A stretch of 64,000 bases of DNA from Bermanella sp036960565 (GTDB lineage: Bacteria; Pseudomonadota; Gammaproteobacteria; Pseudomonadales; Oceanobacteraceae). How positions within the stretch are numbered: the stretch's first letter is position 1; each line of letters begins with the position of its first letter. The translations under genes and the position numbers were made by a program. Location of the stretch: contig JBALXQ010000002.1 of NCBI GenBank assembly GCA_036960565.1, positions 130,430 to 194,429 of the forward strand. The letters are read 5' to 3'. Positions 20,181 through 29,397 of this stretch are shown here, piece after piece. A model generated the notes under the pieces. It was given only the letters and a program-made list of their open reading frames with translations, was not told the DNA's origin and searched no databases.

Positions 20181-20993
20181 ATGTGGTTTAAATGTATGTC
20201 GCTTAATCGCTTGCCAGTTATGGCGTTTATATTCTCCCTTATTTTCTTCGTTAGCACCGCTCAAGCCGAGCTGGAAGTGGGTTTGGGCATGTCGGCTGTG
20301 CATGTGCCTCACTATATTGGCAGTGATGAATCGGAAGATTTTTACTTGCCCTTTCCCTATTTACGTTACCGCAGTGAAAAATTCAGTATTGATCGGAACC
20401 TGATTCAGGGTAATTTGTGGCGCAGCGGTAATTGGAGCCTGGAAATTAGTATAGGGGGAGCCTTTAAAGTAGACAGTGATAAAAATGATGCTCGTAAAGG
20501 CATGAACGATTTAGACTTTATTATTGAGGCGGGGCCGGCGCTTCATTATTACTTTCAGGGCGATCGTACCCAAGAAAATGCCTTGTATATAGAGTTACCC
20601 CTACGAGGGGCTATGAGCACTGACTTTGCCCAGGCCAGCGATAGAGGCTATACATTTAACCCAAGAATGGTGTGGCGCAGGGGGTATTTCTTAGGCCAGT
20701 ATGAAGTTCGTCCACAATTAACATTGGGAATACGCAGTGCCAATAGTCGTTACCATGACTACACCTATGGCGTGGATACCCAATATGTGACGGCACAGCG
20801 CAGCGAGTATAAGGCAGAGGGTGGTTATGGAGGCTTCCAACTGGGTTACAGTACCGCTGTTTTGTGGTCTGACTGGTTAGTGGCGGGCTTTATGCGTTAT
20901 GTGAATATCGACGGTGCAACTTTTAGTGACAGCCCCTTGGTTAGGCGTGAGAACAGCTTAGTCATAGGCATGGCTAGCGCCTTTCTGTTTTAA
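20181..20993 (+). CDS. MipA/OmpV-family outer-membrane protein
   Basis: The protein has 270 residues from the ATG at 20181, or 265 from the ATG at 20196 (MSLNRL); neither has a good ribosome binding site. A signal peptide ends at VSTAQA, followed by GLGMSAVHVPHYIGSDE and FPYLRYRSEKFSID, characteristic of MipA/OmpV beta-barrel proteins. The C-terminus ends in Phe (SAFLF), as outer-membrane barrels do. Family members are linked to murein-synthesising complexes (MipA) or act as osmotic or acid-responsive porin-like proteins. The exact role here is not known. Confidence 0.85.
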   Translation: MWFKCMSLNRLPVMAFIFSLIFFVSTAQAELEVGLGMSAVHVPHYIGSDESEDFYLPFPYLRYRSEKFSIDRNLIQGNLWRSGNWSLEISIGGAFKVDSDKNDARKGMNDLDFIIEAGPALHYYFQGDRTQENALYIELPLRGAMSTDFAQASDRGYTFNPRMVWRRGYFLGQYEVRPQLTLGIRSANSRYHDYTYGVDTQYVTAQRSEYKAEGGYGGFQLGYSTAVLWSDWLVAGFMRYVNIDGATFSDSPLVRRENSLVIGMASAFLF

Positions 20994-21044
20994 ATACCCT
21001 ACCTGTTTAGGCCTTGTAATTGGGGTCTATAGTTTTCCATTCTT

Positions 21045-21074
21045 AGATTAAGTAAACACTTGTTCGCTTAATCT
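21045..21074. promoter_or_regulatory. FabR/DesT-like operator palindrome upstream of desaturase
   Basis: Arms AGATTAAGTAAAC (21045-21057) and GTTCGCTTAATCT (21062-21074) are inverted repeats with 11 of 13 positions matching, separated by ACTT. The core, AGTAAAC then ACTT then GTTCGCT, resembles the palindromes bound by the TetR-family fatty-acid regulators FabR and DesT. It lies just upstream of a -35-like TTGACT (21086-21091) with TAGCAT 16 bp later. Confidence 0.6.
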
Positions 21075-21085
21075 TGCTCCAAAGG

Positions 21086-21113
21086 TTGACTTATTTTTGG
21101 GCAAAGGTAGCAT
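21086..21113 (+). promoter_or_regulatory. Candidate sigma-70 promoter of the desaturase gene
   Basis: TTGACT (21086-21091) and TAGCAT (21108-21113) are spaced by 16 bp, right after the 21045-21074 palindrome. The leader to the ATG at 21332 would be about 210 nt. It contains a cagcttttt direct repeat near 21131-21150 and a second hairpin at 21212-21229 (GGTGTAC and GTACGCC around GTAT), which could be another operator or an RNA structure. Confidence 0.4.
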
Positions 21114-21331
21114 GCAATGTTATCAAATTTCAGCTTTTTCAGCTTTTTCAGCGTTTTTTACCATATTTTTCCCAGAGTTTTAGGCTAATGTCCGTGGTTA
21201 TTGAGCTATTCGGTGTACGTATGTACGCCATTTTGTAATAGAGGCCATTTGGCTTAGTTAGTGGTTACTCAAAATAACTTGGAGATATGGGAAAGTGACT
21301 GAAATAATGTGTTTTTTAAGAGGTATTACAT

Positions 21332-22510
21332 ATGTTTGAACAGGGTTTATTATCATTGGGCGGGTGGCAAACATTGCTTTACACCTTGCTTTTAACTCAT
21401 ATTTCCATTGTCTGTGTCACTGTTTATCTACACCGTTGCATGGCCCATAGAGCCATGGATATGCACCCTGCATTAGCTCATTTCTTTCGTTTTTGGACAT
21501 GGCTGACCACTGCGACCATTACTAAAGAGTGGGTATCGGTGCACAGAAAGCATCACGCTAAATGTGAAACCGAAGATGATCCTCATTCACCTGTTGTTAA
21601 GGGCTTAAAAACGGTTTTATTGACTGGTGCTGAGCTTTATTACGAAGAAATTAGTAATAAGGAAACCATTAGCCGTTATAGCAAGGGCTGCCCGGATGAC
21701 TGGCTGGAAAATAATCTATACCAAAAGTATAAGCTTCTGGGCATTTTTATCATGCTGGCGTTGAACCTAGTGTTGCTAGGGCCTATTGGTATTACCGTGT
21801 GGGCAGTACAGATGATTTGGATGCCTTTTCATGCTGCTGGCATTATAAACGGCATTGGTCATGCTATTGGCTATCGAAATTTTGAATGCCGTGACGCTTC
21901 ACGCAACATTACGCCATTTGCAATCTGGATCGGCGGCGAAGAGCTTCATAATAACCATCATACCTATCCAAACTCGGCCAAGTTATCGGTTAAGAAATGG
22001 GAGTTTGATATCGGCTGGATGTACATTCGTTGTTTTGAAATATTAGGTTTGGTTAAAAATGTTCGTCGTGGTCCTGTGGTACATGTAGATAAAAATAAAT
22101 TGGAATTGGATTTTGATGCGGCTATGGCTGCGGCCAATAATCGCTTTCAAATAATGGCGAAATTTTATCAAAGCGTGATCAAGCCTGTGGTAGCAGAGCA
22201 AAAGCAACATGCTGATGAGAATGGCCAAGCGTTATTTAAACGTGCCAAACGTATTCTTGCTAAAGAAGACAGTTTGTTAAGTGACTCTTACCGTCAACAG
22301 CTCACTGAGCTCACCAATGCAGACGAAATAATGGAAACCATTTACCACATGAAGCAACAGCTCTTGCAGGTATGGAAGAAACGGACTGCGAATAAAGATG
22401 AGTTGCTAAGCGCCATGGAAAGCTGGTGCAAAGAGGCCGAAGAAAGTGGTATTCGTGCACTGCATGATTTTGCACAAACTCTAAAGCAGTACAGTACTAA
22501 GATCGCGTAA
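21332..22510 (+). CDS. Acyl-CoA delta-9 fatty acid desaturase (DesB-like)
   Basis: The 392-residue membrane di-iron desaturase introduces a cis double bond into saturated acyl-CoA. Three histidine boxes are visible: HRCMAH (about 34-39), HRKHH (about 71-75) and ELHNNHH (about 209-215). Hydrophobic segments flank them. The block KHHAKCETEDDPHSP is typical of Pseudomonas-type acyl-CoA desaturases. Box spacing fits the family, and about 90 C-terminal residues form a helical extension. AGG lies 8-10 bp before the ATG. The oxidoreductase partner (DesC) is not adjacent. A FabR/DesT-like palindrome upstream suggests control by the ratio of unsaturated to saturated acyl-CoA. Confidence 0.92.
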   Translation: MFEQGLLSLGGWQTLLYTLLLTHISIVCVTVYLHRCMAHRAMDMHPALAHFFRFWTWLTTATITKEWVSVHRKHHAKCETEDDPHSPVVKGLKTVLLTGAELYYEEISNKETISRYSKGCPDDWLENNLYQKYKLLGIFIMLALNLVLLGPIGITVWAVQMIWMPFHAAGIINGIGHAIGYRNFECRDASRNITPFAIWIGGEELHNNHHTYPNSAKLSVKKWEFDIGWMYIRCFEILGLVKNVRRGPVVHVDKNKLELDFDAAMAAANNRFQIMAKFYQSVIKPVVAEQKQHADENGQALFKRAKRILAKEDSLLSDSYRQQLTELTNADEIMETIYHMKQQLLQVWKKRTANKDELLSAMESWCKEAEESGIRALHDFAQTLKQYSTKIA

Positions 22511-22638
22511 CTCTGAATCTATAATCCAATGTGAAACTGGGTTGTCACAAGGAAGTGACATAGCTTTAAAAGGTGATGGTTATAAAGGAATGGTGTTTCA
22601 GAGGAAGCTTAAAGATAAGTACTATTGGAAAGTAAGGT

Positions 22639-22682
22639 GGCATATCCTGGTGAATTCATTACTAGGATATGCCATTTTTTTT
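22639..22682 (+). terminator. Strong Rho-independent terminator of the desaturase gene
   Basis: GGCATATCCT (22639-22648) pairs perfectly with AGGATATGCC (22664-22673), followed by an uninterrupted run of T at 22675-22682. It is oriented with the desaturase gene and sits just before the convergent M16 peptidase gene. Confidence 0.9.
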
Positions 22683-22691
22683 GCAGGTTTA

Positions 22692-25457
22692 TTACTGGCT
22701 GATACTGCCATCAAAACCTAGTAATAAAGCTTTCTGTTTATCACCTACCAAGTTTAACTTAATGTAATCAACTAATTCCTGCTTAGTTAATAGCTCTACT
22801 TCTTTAGCCAGTTCTTCATAAGTATTGAACTTGTTATTGTCTATGTCGATATCTCGCCAAAAACGATTTGTTTTTTCTTTGAGGTTTAAAGGTTTCTTTA
22901 TTAAGTTGCTAATAAGGCCCTGCTGATGGGCGCTATATTCTTCGTCGGGCATGTCTACAAGTGTCTGCACAAAGTCATTTATAAAGGTTTGAGTTTCTTT
23001 GAATAAAGTTTGTGACGGGGTTTTAGGTGATTGCACAATGAAGGCAAGGCCGCCTTGTTCTAGCATGGGATAAGCCGTACCGAACACAATATATCCATGT
23101 TTGCGCTGGGTGCGCATTAGAGTGTAGTAGGGAGCCTTTATAATCTGTGCAATGAGTCCCATGGTTGCGCGTTCTTTGCTGCCTTGATCTTGTGCCTGAA
23201 AATACAAGGTCATAGCATTATCATCATGCTGAGCTACAACCGCTTTATGAGTCATTTGATGTGGTAGCTGTTTAACCTGCTTGCGATTAACCGTGACGGC
23301 TTCACTACTTTCTAATAAGCCATTTAACAAGCTGGCACTTTGCAATAGCTGACTTTTACTTATGTTGCCATGGCCTAGAACCACAAGGTGAAGCTGTTTG
23401 AAAAAACGCTTTTTAATATTCAGTACATCTTCTTTTACAGAAGACTTAATTGCGTCCAGTAGTTGAGTTTCGCTATAGCTAGGTTGCATCAGAGTTTGAT
23501 TCAATTGGGCTATGGTTCGCTCATAAGGCTTTTGTTTTAAGGCATTTTGATAAGCCCTAATGAGTTCTTGTTGGGTTTGTTGCCACTGTAGATCGGTGGG
23601 TTCAAAAGCCACCAATTCACTAATGACTTTTTTAAGAATCTCGTCTTGCTTGTCACGGTAACCATATAAACGAATGCCGATACCGCGCATGTGACCATAG
23701 AGGCTATAGTGCTGGCCAGCCAGTGTTGCAGGATAACTAAAACTATTGAGGTGATCGTTTAACAAGTTTACCCAAGCGTCCATTAAAACTTGATTGGAGG
23801 CGCTCAATTGCGGCAATGGCGAGCGTAAATTAATGTAGACGCTGCTTTGCGGCACAGTGAACTCAATGTCTTGCATATGCCAAACATCAAGCCCAGGCGT
23901 TTGTGATACTCGCTCTGGCTTTGTTTGTGCGCCACTTTCTAATAAAGAGACGTCCTGAGCGATAAATGGGTTAGCTCCAGGAAGATGCAGTGCTTTATTT
24001 AATTTGGCTTGTTGCCAGATTTTGACCAATTCACTGTTAAGTATTGAACGATTAAAAGGTGCGCCAAACCATTTTTCATTTATTTTGCTTTCAACGGTTG
24101 GGGATACAAAGGTGCGCACTAAATTATCAGGCGTCAGCTTGTTTAAAAGTGATTGAATAAGTTGCGTATCAAACTCTTGCCACAGATATGGGCCGCGCAA
24201 GATATCTTTTACCGGGTACTCGTGCATGCTCATGCTAATCCCTTGAGCCAAGCCAGCAGGCTTTTGCCCCTGCTGAAAGGCAAACTGCATCTTAGCCAAT
24301 TGCTGTAATTCATCAAACACCCATTGCTGCACGCCGTTCTTTTTTAATTCATGAATGTAAGCAAACAGTTGCTCACTAATTTCATCTATATGATTAAGCC
24401 CTTCCTCGGTCAGGCTAATGTTAACTTGAAAGGCGCCATTGTTATTAATTTTGCTGTGCATACCAGCGCTTAGTCCTTCGCCCCAGCCTTGTTTTTTAAG
24501 CCAGGCCAATAAGCTGCCTTCACCTTCATGTCCAAGAAAATGGCCAATATACTCAGTAGGTTTCTTTTGATAAAAATCGATACTCTGATCAAACGGAAAG
24601 GTGAAACTTAACCTAAAGATGTCTTTGACTGGTTTAATTTGAATATCTAACGGCAGTGTTGGATAAAGGTTCTGTGGGTATTCGTCCAACTGTGTTTGGC
24701 TGTTTTCTATGGGGTTAAATAGAGGCTCAACCCATTTTTTAAGCGTGTCTAAATCTTCTTTACCGTAAACAGTAAGTGTCATTATATTTGCGCTGTAATA
24801 ACGCTGGTAAAATGCCAATAGGTCATCACGGACTTTACTGTTTTCATTATCACTTAAGGTTTCAAGGTTGCCGGTGGCAAAATGGCTGGCGGGGTGATCA
24901 GTGTTTACTAGGGTTTTCATCACGTATTGAATACGACGATAATCATCCTTATATTTAGACTTATATTCACCATTAACCGCTTCTTTTTCACGTTGAACAT
25001 AGTCTTCTGTAAATAATGGCTCATGGAAGAAACGGCTAAAACGATCTAGCGCACCATGAAGTTTTTTGGCATCAATTTCAAAAAAATAATTGGTATGTTC
25101 TTGCGCGGTAAAGGCATTGTGATAGCCGCCATGTTGACTAATAAATGCCTGGTATTCACCCGCAACCGGATAAGTTTTGGTGCCCAGAAACAACATATGT
25201 TCAAGGAAATGAGCAAGGCCTGGGCGTAAGGCTGGGTCTTGCAAGCTGCCTGCATTAACATCCAGGCTCGCCGCCGCTTTATCGGCCTTGGGATCGCTTA
25301 TCAATAGCACCCTTAAAGAATTATCTAGCTCTAGGTAACGATATTGCTTCTCATCATTGTCGCTAACGATGGGCTGGCTATTGAAAGTGCTTTTGAAAAA
25401 ACTAAAGACAATCGCCAATAAAATGGCAAGAAAAAACGTGCGATTGCGAGAGGGCAT
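22692..25457 (-). CDS. M16 insulinase/pitrilysin-family zinc peptidase
   Basis: The 921-residue protein has an N-terminal signal or membrane segment (about 7-22). The inverted zinc motif HFLEH (83-87) is followed by the distal Glu in REKEAVNGEYKSK about 75 residues later. The four-domain pitrilysin layout and length (E. coli protease III has about 960) fit the family. AAGGA lies 8-12 bp before the ATG. It is probably periplasmic or membrane-attached and degrades peptides. The three secreted proteases at 1-12191 are of a different fold. The next gene on the strand (25509) is 51 bp upstream, so co-transcription is possible. Confidence 0.92.
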   Translation of the reverse strand: MPSRNRTFFLAILLAIVFSFFKSTFNSQPIVSDNDEKQYRYLELDNSLRVLLISDPKADKAAASLDVNAGSLQDPALRPGLAHFLEHMLFLGTKTYPVAGEYQAFISQHGGYHNAFTAQEHTNYFFEIDAKKLHGALDRFSRFFHEPLFTEDYVQREKEAVNGEYKSKYKDDYRRIQYVMKTLVNTDHPASHFATGNLETLSDNENSKVRDDLLAFYQRYYSANIMTLTVYGKEDLDTLKKWVEPLFNPIENSQTQLDEYPQNLYPTLPLDIQIKPVKDIFRLSFTFPFDQSIDFYQKKPTEYIGHFLGHEGEGSLLAWLKKQGWGEGLSAGMHSKINNNGAFQVNISLTEEGLNHIDEISEQLFAYIHELKKNGVQQWVFDELQQLAKMQFAFQQGQKPAGLAQGISMSMHEYPVKDILRGPYLWQEFDTQLIQSLLNKLTPDNLVRTFVSPTVESKINEKWFGAPFNRSILNSELVKIWQQAKLNKALHLPGANPFIAQDVSLLESGAQTKPERVSQTPGLDVWHMQDIEFTVPQSSVYINLRSPLPQLSASNQVLMDAWVNLLNDHLNSFSYPATLAGQHYSLYGHMRGIGIRLYGYRDKQDEILKKVISELVAFEPTDLQWQQTQQELIRAYQNALKQKPYERTIAQLNQTLMQPSYSETQLLDAIKSSVKEDVLNIKKRFFKQLHLVVLGHGNISKSQLLQSASLLNGLLESSEAVTVNRKQVKQLPHQMTHKAVVAQHDDNAMTLYFQAQDQGSKERATMGLIAQIIKAPYYTLMRTQRKHGYIVFGTAYPMLEQGGLAFIVQSPKTPSQTLFKETQTFINDFVQTLVDMPDEEYSAHQQGLISNLIKKPLNLKEKTNRFWRDIDIDNNKFNTYEELAKEVELLTKQELVDYIKLNLVGDKQKALLLGFDGSISQ

Positions 25458-25508
25458 GAAGGATCCTTAATAGCTGACAGCTTTTATTATTATGAGGGGC
25501 TCTTTAGC

Positions 25509-25775
25509 CTATGATTGCGGACTGATAAGACTTTGCTGAGCTAAAGCAATTAATTGTTCTTTTTCTAAATCTTTGCCTTTGGCAACAAACTCAAGAGCTG
25601 TTTTATATTGATCAAGGCGCTCAAACATAACGGCATATTCCTTGTTAAAGGCTTTGTCTATGGCGTTGTACACTGCTTCGGTGGTGAGTTCATTCACTTT
25701 ACCAATATCCGCTTGTTCTTTTAGTGCCTTGATGGTGGCTTTGGCAATCTTGTTGTAAGCTTTTTGTTTGTTCAA
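25509..25775 (-). CDS. Small Lys/Ala-rich helical protein of unknown function
   Basis: The 88 residues are predicted to be mostly alpha-helical, with no signal peptide or membrane segment. It is rich in Lys, Ala and Glu (AKATIKALKEQADIGK). It lies between the M16 peptidase and a REC-GGDEF gene on the same strand, with no overlap. The family was not recognised. Its clean open frame and position support a real gene. Confidence 0.6.
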   Translation of the reverse strand: MNKQKAYNKIAKATIKALKEQADIGKVNELTTEAVYNAIDKAFNKEYAVMFERLDQYKTALEFVAKGKDLEKEQLIALAQQSLISPQS

Positions 25776-25862
25776 GTGTAGGACTCTAAATAGGCTAAAA
25801 AATTCAGCGTTATTCTACCTGAATTCGCCAAGATGGACGAGGTGATTAACTTTTATGAAAGG

Positions 25863-26762
25863 TTAGGCAATTTGGGTTTGATTACGCCCAGCGTCTTTGG
25901 CTTTATAAAGAGCTACATCGGCTCGTTTTAAAATGGCCTCAACTTTTTCATTCTCAAGGCCAGTGGCAACGCCAAGACTCACGCTAATGAAGAGTTCAGA
26001 ATCTTCTGAGGCCAGAATTGATTCCTGGCTAACAGCGATACGAATTCGTTCGGCTACATCTCGAGCGCCTTCACGGTTAGTATCTGGCAAGCATATAACA
26101 AACTCTTCCCCTCCATAGCGACAGCATAAATCGACGCTACGTAAATGCTCTTTTAGCAATTTGGCCAAGATAATAAGCACGGTATCGCCTACTAAATGGC
26201 CAAATTGGTCATTTACCTTCTTGAAAAAGTCGATATCCAGCATGACAAATGAAAGCGGGCTTTTGAGCCGTTGACTGCGATCTAATTCACGATCAGATAA
26301 TTCATAAAAGTGACGTCGGTTTAGCAGTTCTGTAAGAGGGTCGGTGGTGGCCCAGCGTTCTAGTAGATCCTGACGCTCCTTTTCCCTTAATGCAGTTCTA
26401 ACGCGTGCCAATAACACCAATAAACTATAAGGCTTAATGATGTAGTCAAAGGCCCCCATGTCGAGTCCTTCTGCTACATTTTGTTCGTCGGCGTTGGCGG
26501 TCACCAGGATGACAGGAATGTTCATGGTTTGAGGGCTGCCTTTTAGCTGGGCCAATACTTCTAGCCCGCTCATGATAGGCATCATCACATCAAGTAAGAT
26601 AAGGTCGATTTCAAGCTCAGGATCATCTTGAGAGGTATGTAAAATTTCAAAGGTTTCTTTACCAGACAGGCACTTAACGATTTCATAGCCTTCATCCGTG
26701 AGGTGAATACTTAAAATCTCCACATTGGCTGGAATGTCGTCAACCACTAGTATTCGTGCCAT
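25863..26762 (-). CDS. Response regulator with diguanylate cyclase output (REC-GGDEF)
   Basis: The 299-residue protein has an N-terminal receiver (ILVVDD, phospho-Asp in LILLDVMMP, Lys in IIKPY) and a C-terminal GGDEF domain with the active GGEEF motif. The inhibitory I-site RSVD stands five residues before GGEEF. It is expected to make c-di-GMP when phosphorylated and to be product-inhibited. It is divergent from the hybrid histidine kinase at 26862 with 99 bp between starts, so that kinase is a candidate partner. Confidence 0.93.
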   Translation of the reverse strand: MARILVVDDIPANVEILSIHLTDEGYEIVKCLSGKETFEILHTSQDDPELEIDLILLDVMMPIMSGLEVLAQLKGSPQTMNIPVILVTANADEQNVAEGLDMGAFDYIIKPYSLLVLLARVRTALREKERQDLLERWATTDPLTELLNRRHFYELSDRELDRSQRLKSPLSFVMLDIDFFKKVNDQFGHLVGDTVLIILAKLLKEHLRSVDLCCRYGGEEFVICLPDTNREGARDVAERIRIAVSQESILASEDSELFISVSLGVATGLENEKVEAILKRADVALYKAKDAGRNQTQIA

Positions 26763-26861
26763 AGCCCTTCAATATCGATCCTATTTTAAATAACTATAGA
26801 CCAGCTGGCGGCGTTATGGGTAAGGCTGTCTATACTGGAATATGTAAGTACTGAGGGTTGT

Positions 26862-28865
26862 ATGAAGTTTATTCTGATCTTTTTGTGGCTATGTTGTTGC
26901 CCAAGTTATGGTTACTCGGTGATCGAAGTGCAAAGCGCTACTGGCTTTTCTTGGATTTGGCTGGGCGTATGCTTACTTGTGTTCGCTTTATTGATTGGGC
27001 TTGCTTATTTATGGCACGTCAATCGTTACCTGCGACGATCGCAACTGAAATTGAATGTGTTGTGGCAGCATGTGCCCGATGTGCTCACGGAAGTTAACGA
27101 TAAGGGCACCATTTGTGCTTTGAATCAAGGTTTAAGCAAAGAACTTCCTGTTGAAAAGTTAATAGGTAGTAGTAGCTATGATTACTTAAATGAGGCTGAT
27201 CAAAAACTTTTCAAACGACACCTTAATAGTGTTCTTAGCAGTGGCAAGGAGAGTGAGTACCAACTGCAGGTTAAGTTGCCTGGTGGTATCAAGTACCTCA
27301 ACAATCATATTGTTCCTTTGGAATATGACGGCTCTGAGCCTAGGGCACTGGTAATAACAACTGATATATCTCACCATAAAGAAGCGCAGAAAATTTTGCA
27401 GCAGGCCACCAAACAGGCGGAAGAAAGTGCAATGTCTAAAGCACGTTTTTTAGCCAATATGAGTCATGAAATTCGCACACCGCTTACTGGCATCATGGGG
27501 ATGGTGGGCTTAATAGAAGAGCTGGCCCAGGGAGAGGAGTTAACACAATATGTTCAATCCTTAACCAGTAGTGTTCAGCATTTAATGCACATCGTAAATG
27601 ATATTTTAGACTTGTCTAAATCGGATGCTGGTCATATAGAGCTGGATGAATCAGAAACCAGTTTGTGGCATATATTGGATGATCTGGAGGCTCTTTATTT
27701 ACCGCAAGCTCTGCAAAAACACATCCGTTTACAGGTGTCCTTCGTTTCTAATGTGCCAAGAAAGGTGGTGGTTGACGCCTTTCGCTTGCGTCAGGTTCTT
27801 TATAATCTCATGAGTAATGCGGTGAAATTCACCGAGCAAGGCAGTATTCATATTACAGTGACTACCCAAAAGGTTGGTGAAAAAAACCTGCTCAAGTTCT
27901 CTATTAAAGACTCAGGCATCGGTATTAAGCCCAGTAAACAGTCCCTTATTTTTGATGTATTCCGCCAGGCCCAGGCGAATATTTCCAAGAGTCATGGAGG
28001 AACGGGCCTAGGCTTATCAATATGCCGAAATTTGGTCGAGATGATGGGGGGCGTGATATCAGTTGAAAGTGATGAAGGGAAGGGGGCCGAATTTTGGTTT
28101 ACCTTGCCGTTAAAAACCATCACAGATAAGACAATTCTGTCTAAGATAAGCGAAAAAGGTGTTTATATAGCCATTGAGAATGCTAATAAAAATCAGTGGT
28201 TCCATAGCTTTTTTCAGGCCCTTAATATACCGGTTCATCACTACGAAGAATCACTAAAAATTCCGGATAAATGTTTGCTGGTGAGTGATTGTATGAAAAG
28301 TACTCAGGCAAGCTGGATGTGGTGGCTGGGTGCCGACTATGATCTGGATTTAGTGCAGGGGGTGCATTTGATCGAGCCTTATCGCCGCGAGGCATTGTGT
28401 AACCGCTTACTGGATTATGAGCAGCAATTACTGGGGAGAGTGGCGGATATGGCTAGACAGGATGAAGGCACTTTCCTAGGGAAATTATTGTTAGTGGAGG
28501 ACAACCTAACCAATCAACTGGTAATGCGTAAAACCCTAGAAAAAATGGGCTATGAGGTGAGTATTGCCTGTAATGGTTTGGAAGGCGTTCAAGCTTACGA
28601 GAACGGTAACTATTTGGGCATTATAATGGATATTCAAATGCCGGTTATGGATGGCATTGAGGCCACCGTTAAAATACGCCGTCTGGGCGGTCGTTATGTG
28701 CCTATTATCGCCCTGACCGCAAACACTCAAACTGAAATAGAAGAAGCCTGTTTTGCTGCTGGAATGGATGCTTTTTTAACCAAACCGGTCAACCGTTTAC
28801 AGTTGCAAAATACCTTGGAAACGGTTCTAGGGAATGAGCAACAGCAACGGCAAAGCAGCGCCTAG
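26862..28865 (+). CDS. Hybrid sensor histidine kinase (PAS-HisKA-HATPase-REC)
   Basis: The 667-residue protein has an N-terminal hydrophobic leader and a membrane segment (about 30-52). A PAS-like domain (about 62-175) precedes HisKA with the phospho-His in MSHEIRTP (about residue 202). The HATPase domain has the N box LMSNAVKF and GTGLGLSI. A linker precedes a C-terminal receiver (LLLVEDN, Asp in IIMDIQMPVMDG, Lys in LTKP). No Hpt domain is present in the chain, so phosphotransfer onward would need a separate Hpt protein or go directly to a partner. The divergent REC-GGDEF neighbour suggests a link to c-di-GMP. Confidence 0.92.
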   Translation: MKFILIFLWLCCCPSYGYSVIEVQSATGFSWIWLGVCLLVFALLIGLAYLWHVNRYLRRSQLKLNVLWQHVPDVLTEVNDKGTICALNQGLSKELPVEKLIGSSSYDYLNEADQKLFKRHLNSVLSSGKESEYQLQVKLPGGIKYLNNHIVPLEYDGSEPRALVITTDISHHKEAQKILQQATKQAEESAMSKARFLANMSHEIRTPLTGIMGMVGLIEELAQGEELTQYVQSLTSSVQHLMHIVNDILDLSKSDAGHIELDESETSLWHILDDLEALYLPQALQKHIRLQVSFVSNVPRKVVVDAFRLRQVLYNLMSNAVKFTEQGSIHITVTTQKVGEKNLLKFSIKDSGIGIKPSKQSLIFDVFRQAQANISKSHGGTGLGLSICRNLVEMMGGVISVESDEGKGAEFWFTLPLKTITDKTILSKISEKGVYIAIENANKNQWFHSFFQALNIPVHHYEESLKIPDKCLLVSDCMKSTQASWMWWLGADYDLDLVQGVHLIEPYRREALCNRLLDYEQQLLGRVADMARQDEGTFLGKLLLVEDNLTNQLVMRKTLEKMGYEVSIACNGLEGVQAYENGNYLGIIMDIQMPVMDGIEATVKIRRLGGRYVPIIALTANTQTEIEEACFAAGMDAFLTKPVNRLQLQNTLETVLGNEQQQRQSSA

Positions 28866-28879
28866 AGCAGGCTGAAACG

Positions 28880-29260
28880 CTATAGCAGAGGCCCAAATGG
28901 CAAATATTTATTGTCACTGTGGGCCTTTACCCACTGTACTAATTCCTTGTTTATGCCTGCCTGCTTTCTTAAAGCTTTAAAAAGTGCGATCACGGGGGAC
29001 TTTTCGGCCAAATTCCAGTTTTGCTTATCTTCTACCAAAGTTAATAAGCGAATTAAATCAACCAGTTGAGTTTGCTCAAGGTTTTGTGCAGTTTGAGCCC
29101 AAATCTTGTTGTCAGTGTGTGCTAATGGCTGAATCCAATTCAATTCTGCGGTAAGCTGAGTATCTTCGTTGAACTGAGTGGCTAGAGTTAATAGCTTCTC
29201 AAGAGAAACCTTATCAATATTGGTTGGAGCTTGCACCGGTTGCCATGAATCGACGGACAT
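28880..29260 (-). CDS. Conserved-looking hypothetical protein (126 residues)
   Basis: The soluble protein has no signal peptide or membrane segment. Trp- and Leu-rich helical segments are visible (LEKLLTLATQFNED, VDLIRLLTLVED), and the C-terminus ends NKYLPFGPLL. The stop is 15 bp past the convergent hybrid kinase gene. No purine-rich ribosome binding site precedes the ATG, so the exact start is uncertain. No function can be assigned. Confidence 0.6.
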   Translation of the reverse strand: MSVDSWQPVQAPTNIDKVSLEKLLTLATQFNEDTQLTAELNWIQPLAHTDNKIWAQTAQNLEQTQLVDLIRLLTLVEDKQNWNLAEKSPVIALFKALRKQAGINKELVQWVKAHSDNKYLPFGPLL

Positions 29261-29397
29261 AGGAAAGGAGTCCTAAATAAAAAGTGTGAGTTATTAGCCC
29301 GCATTGTCCCATAAGCGTGGAATGATAAAAACCTGTGTTTTTGTGAGGCTATAAAGGTACTTATCCTGTGGATTTGTTAATACGAGCTTTAGTTTAA

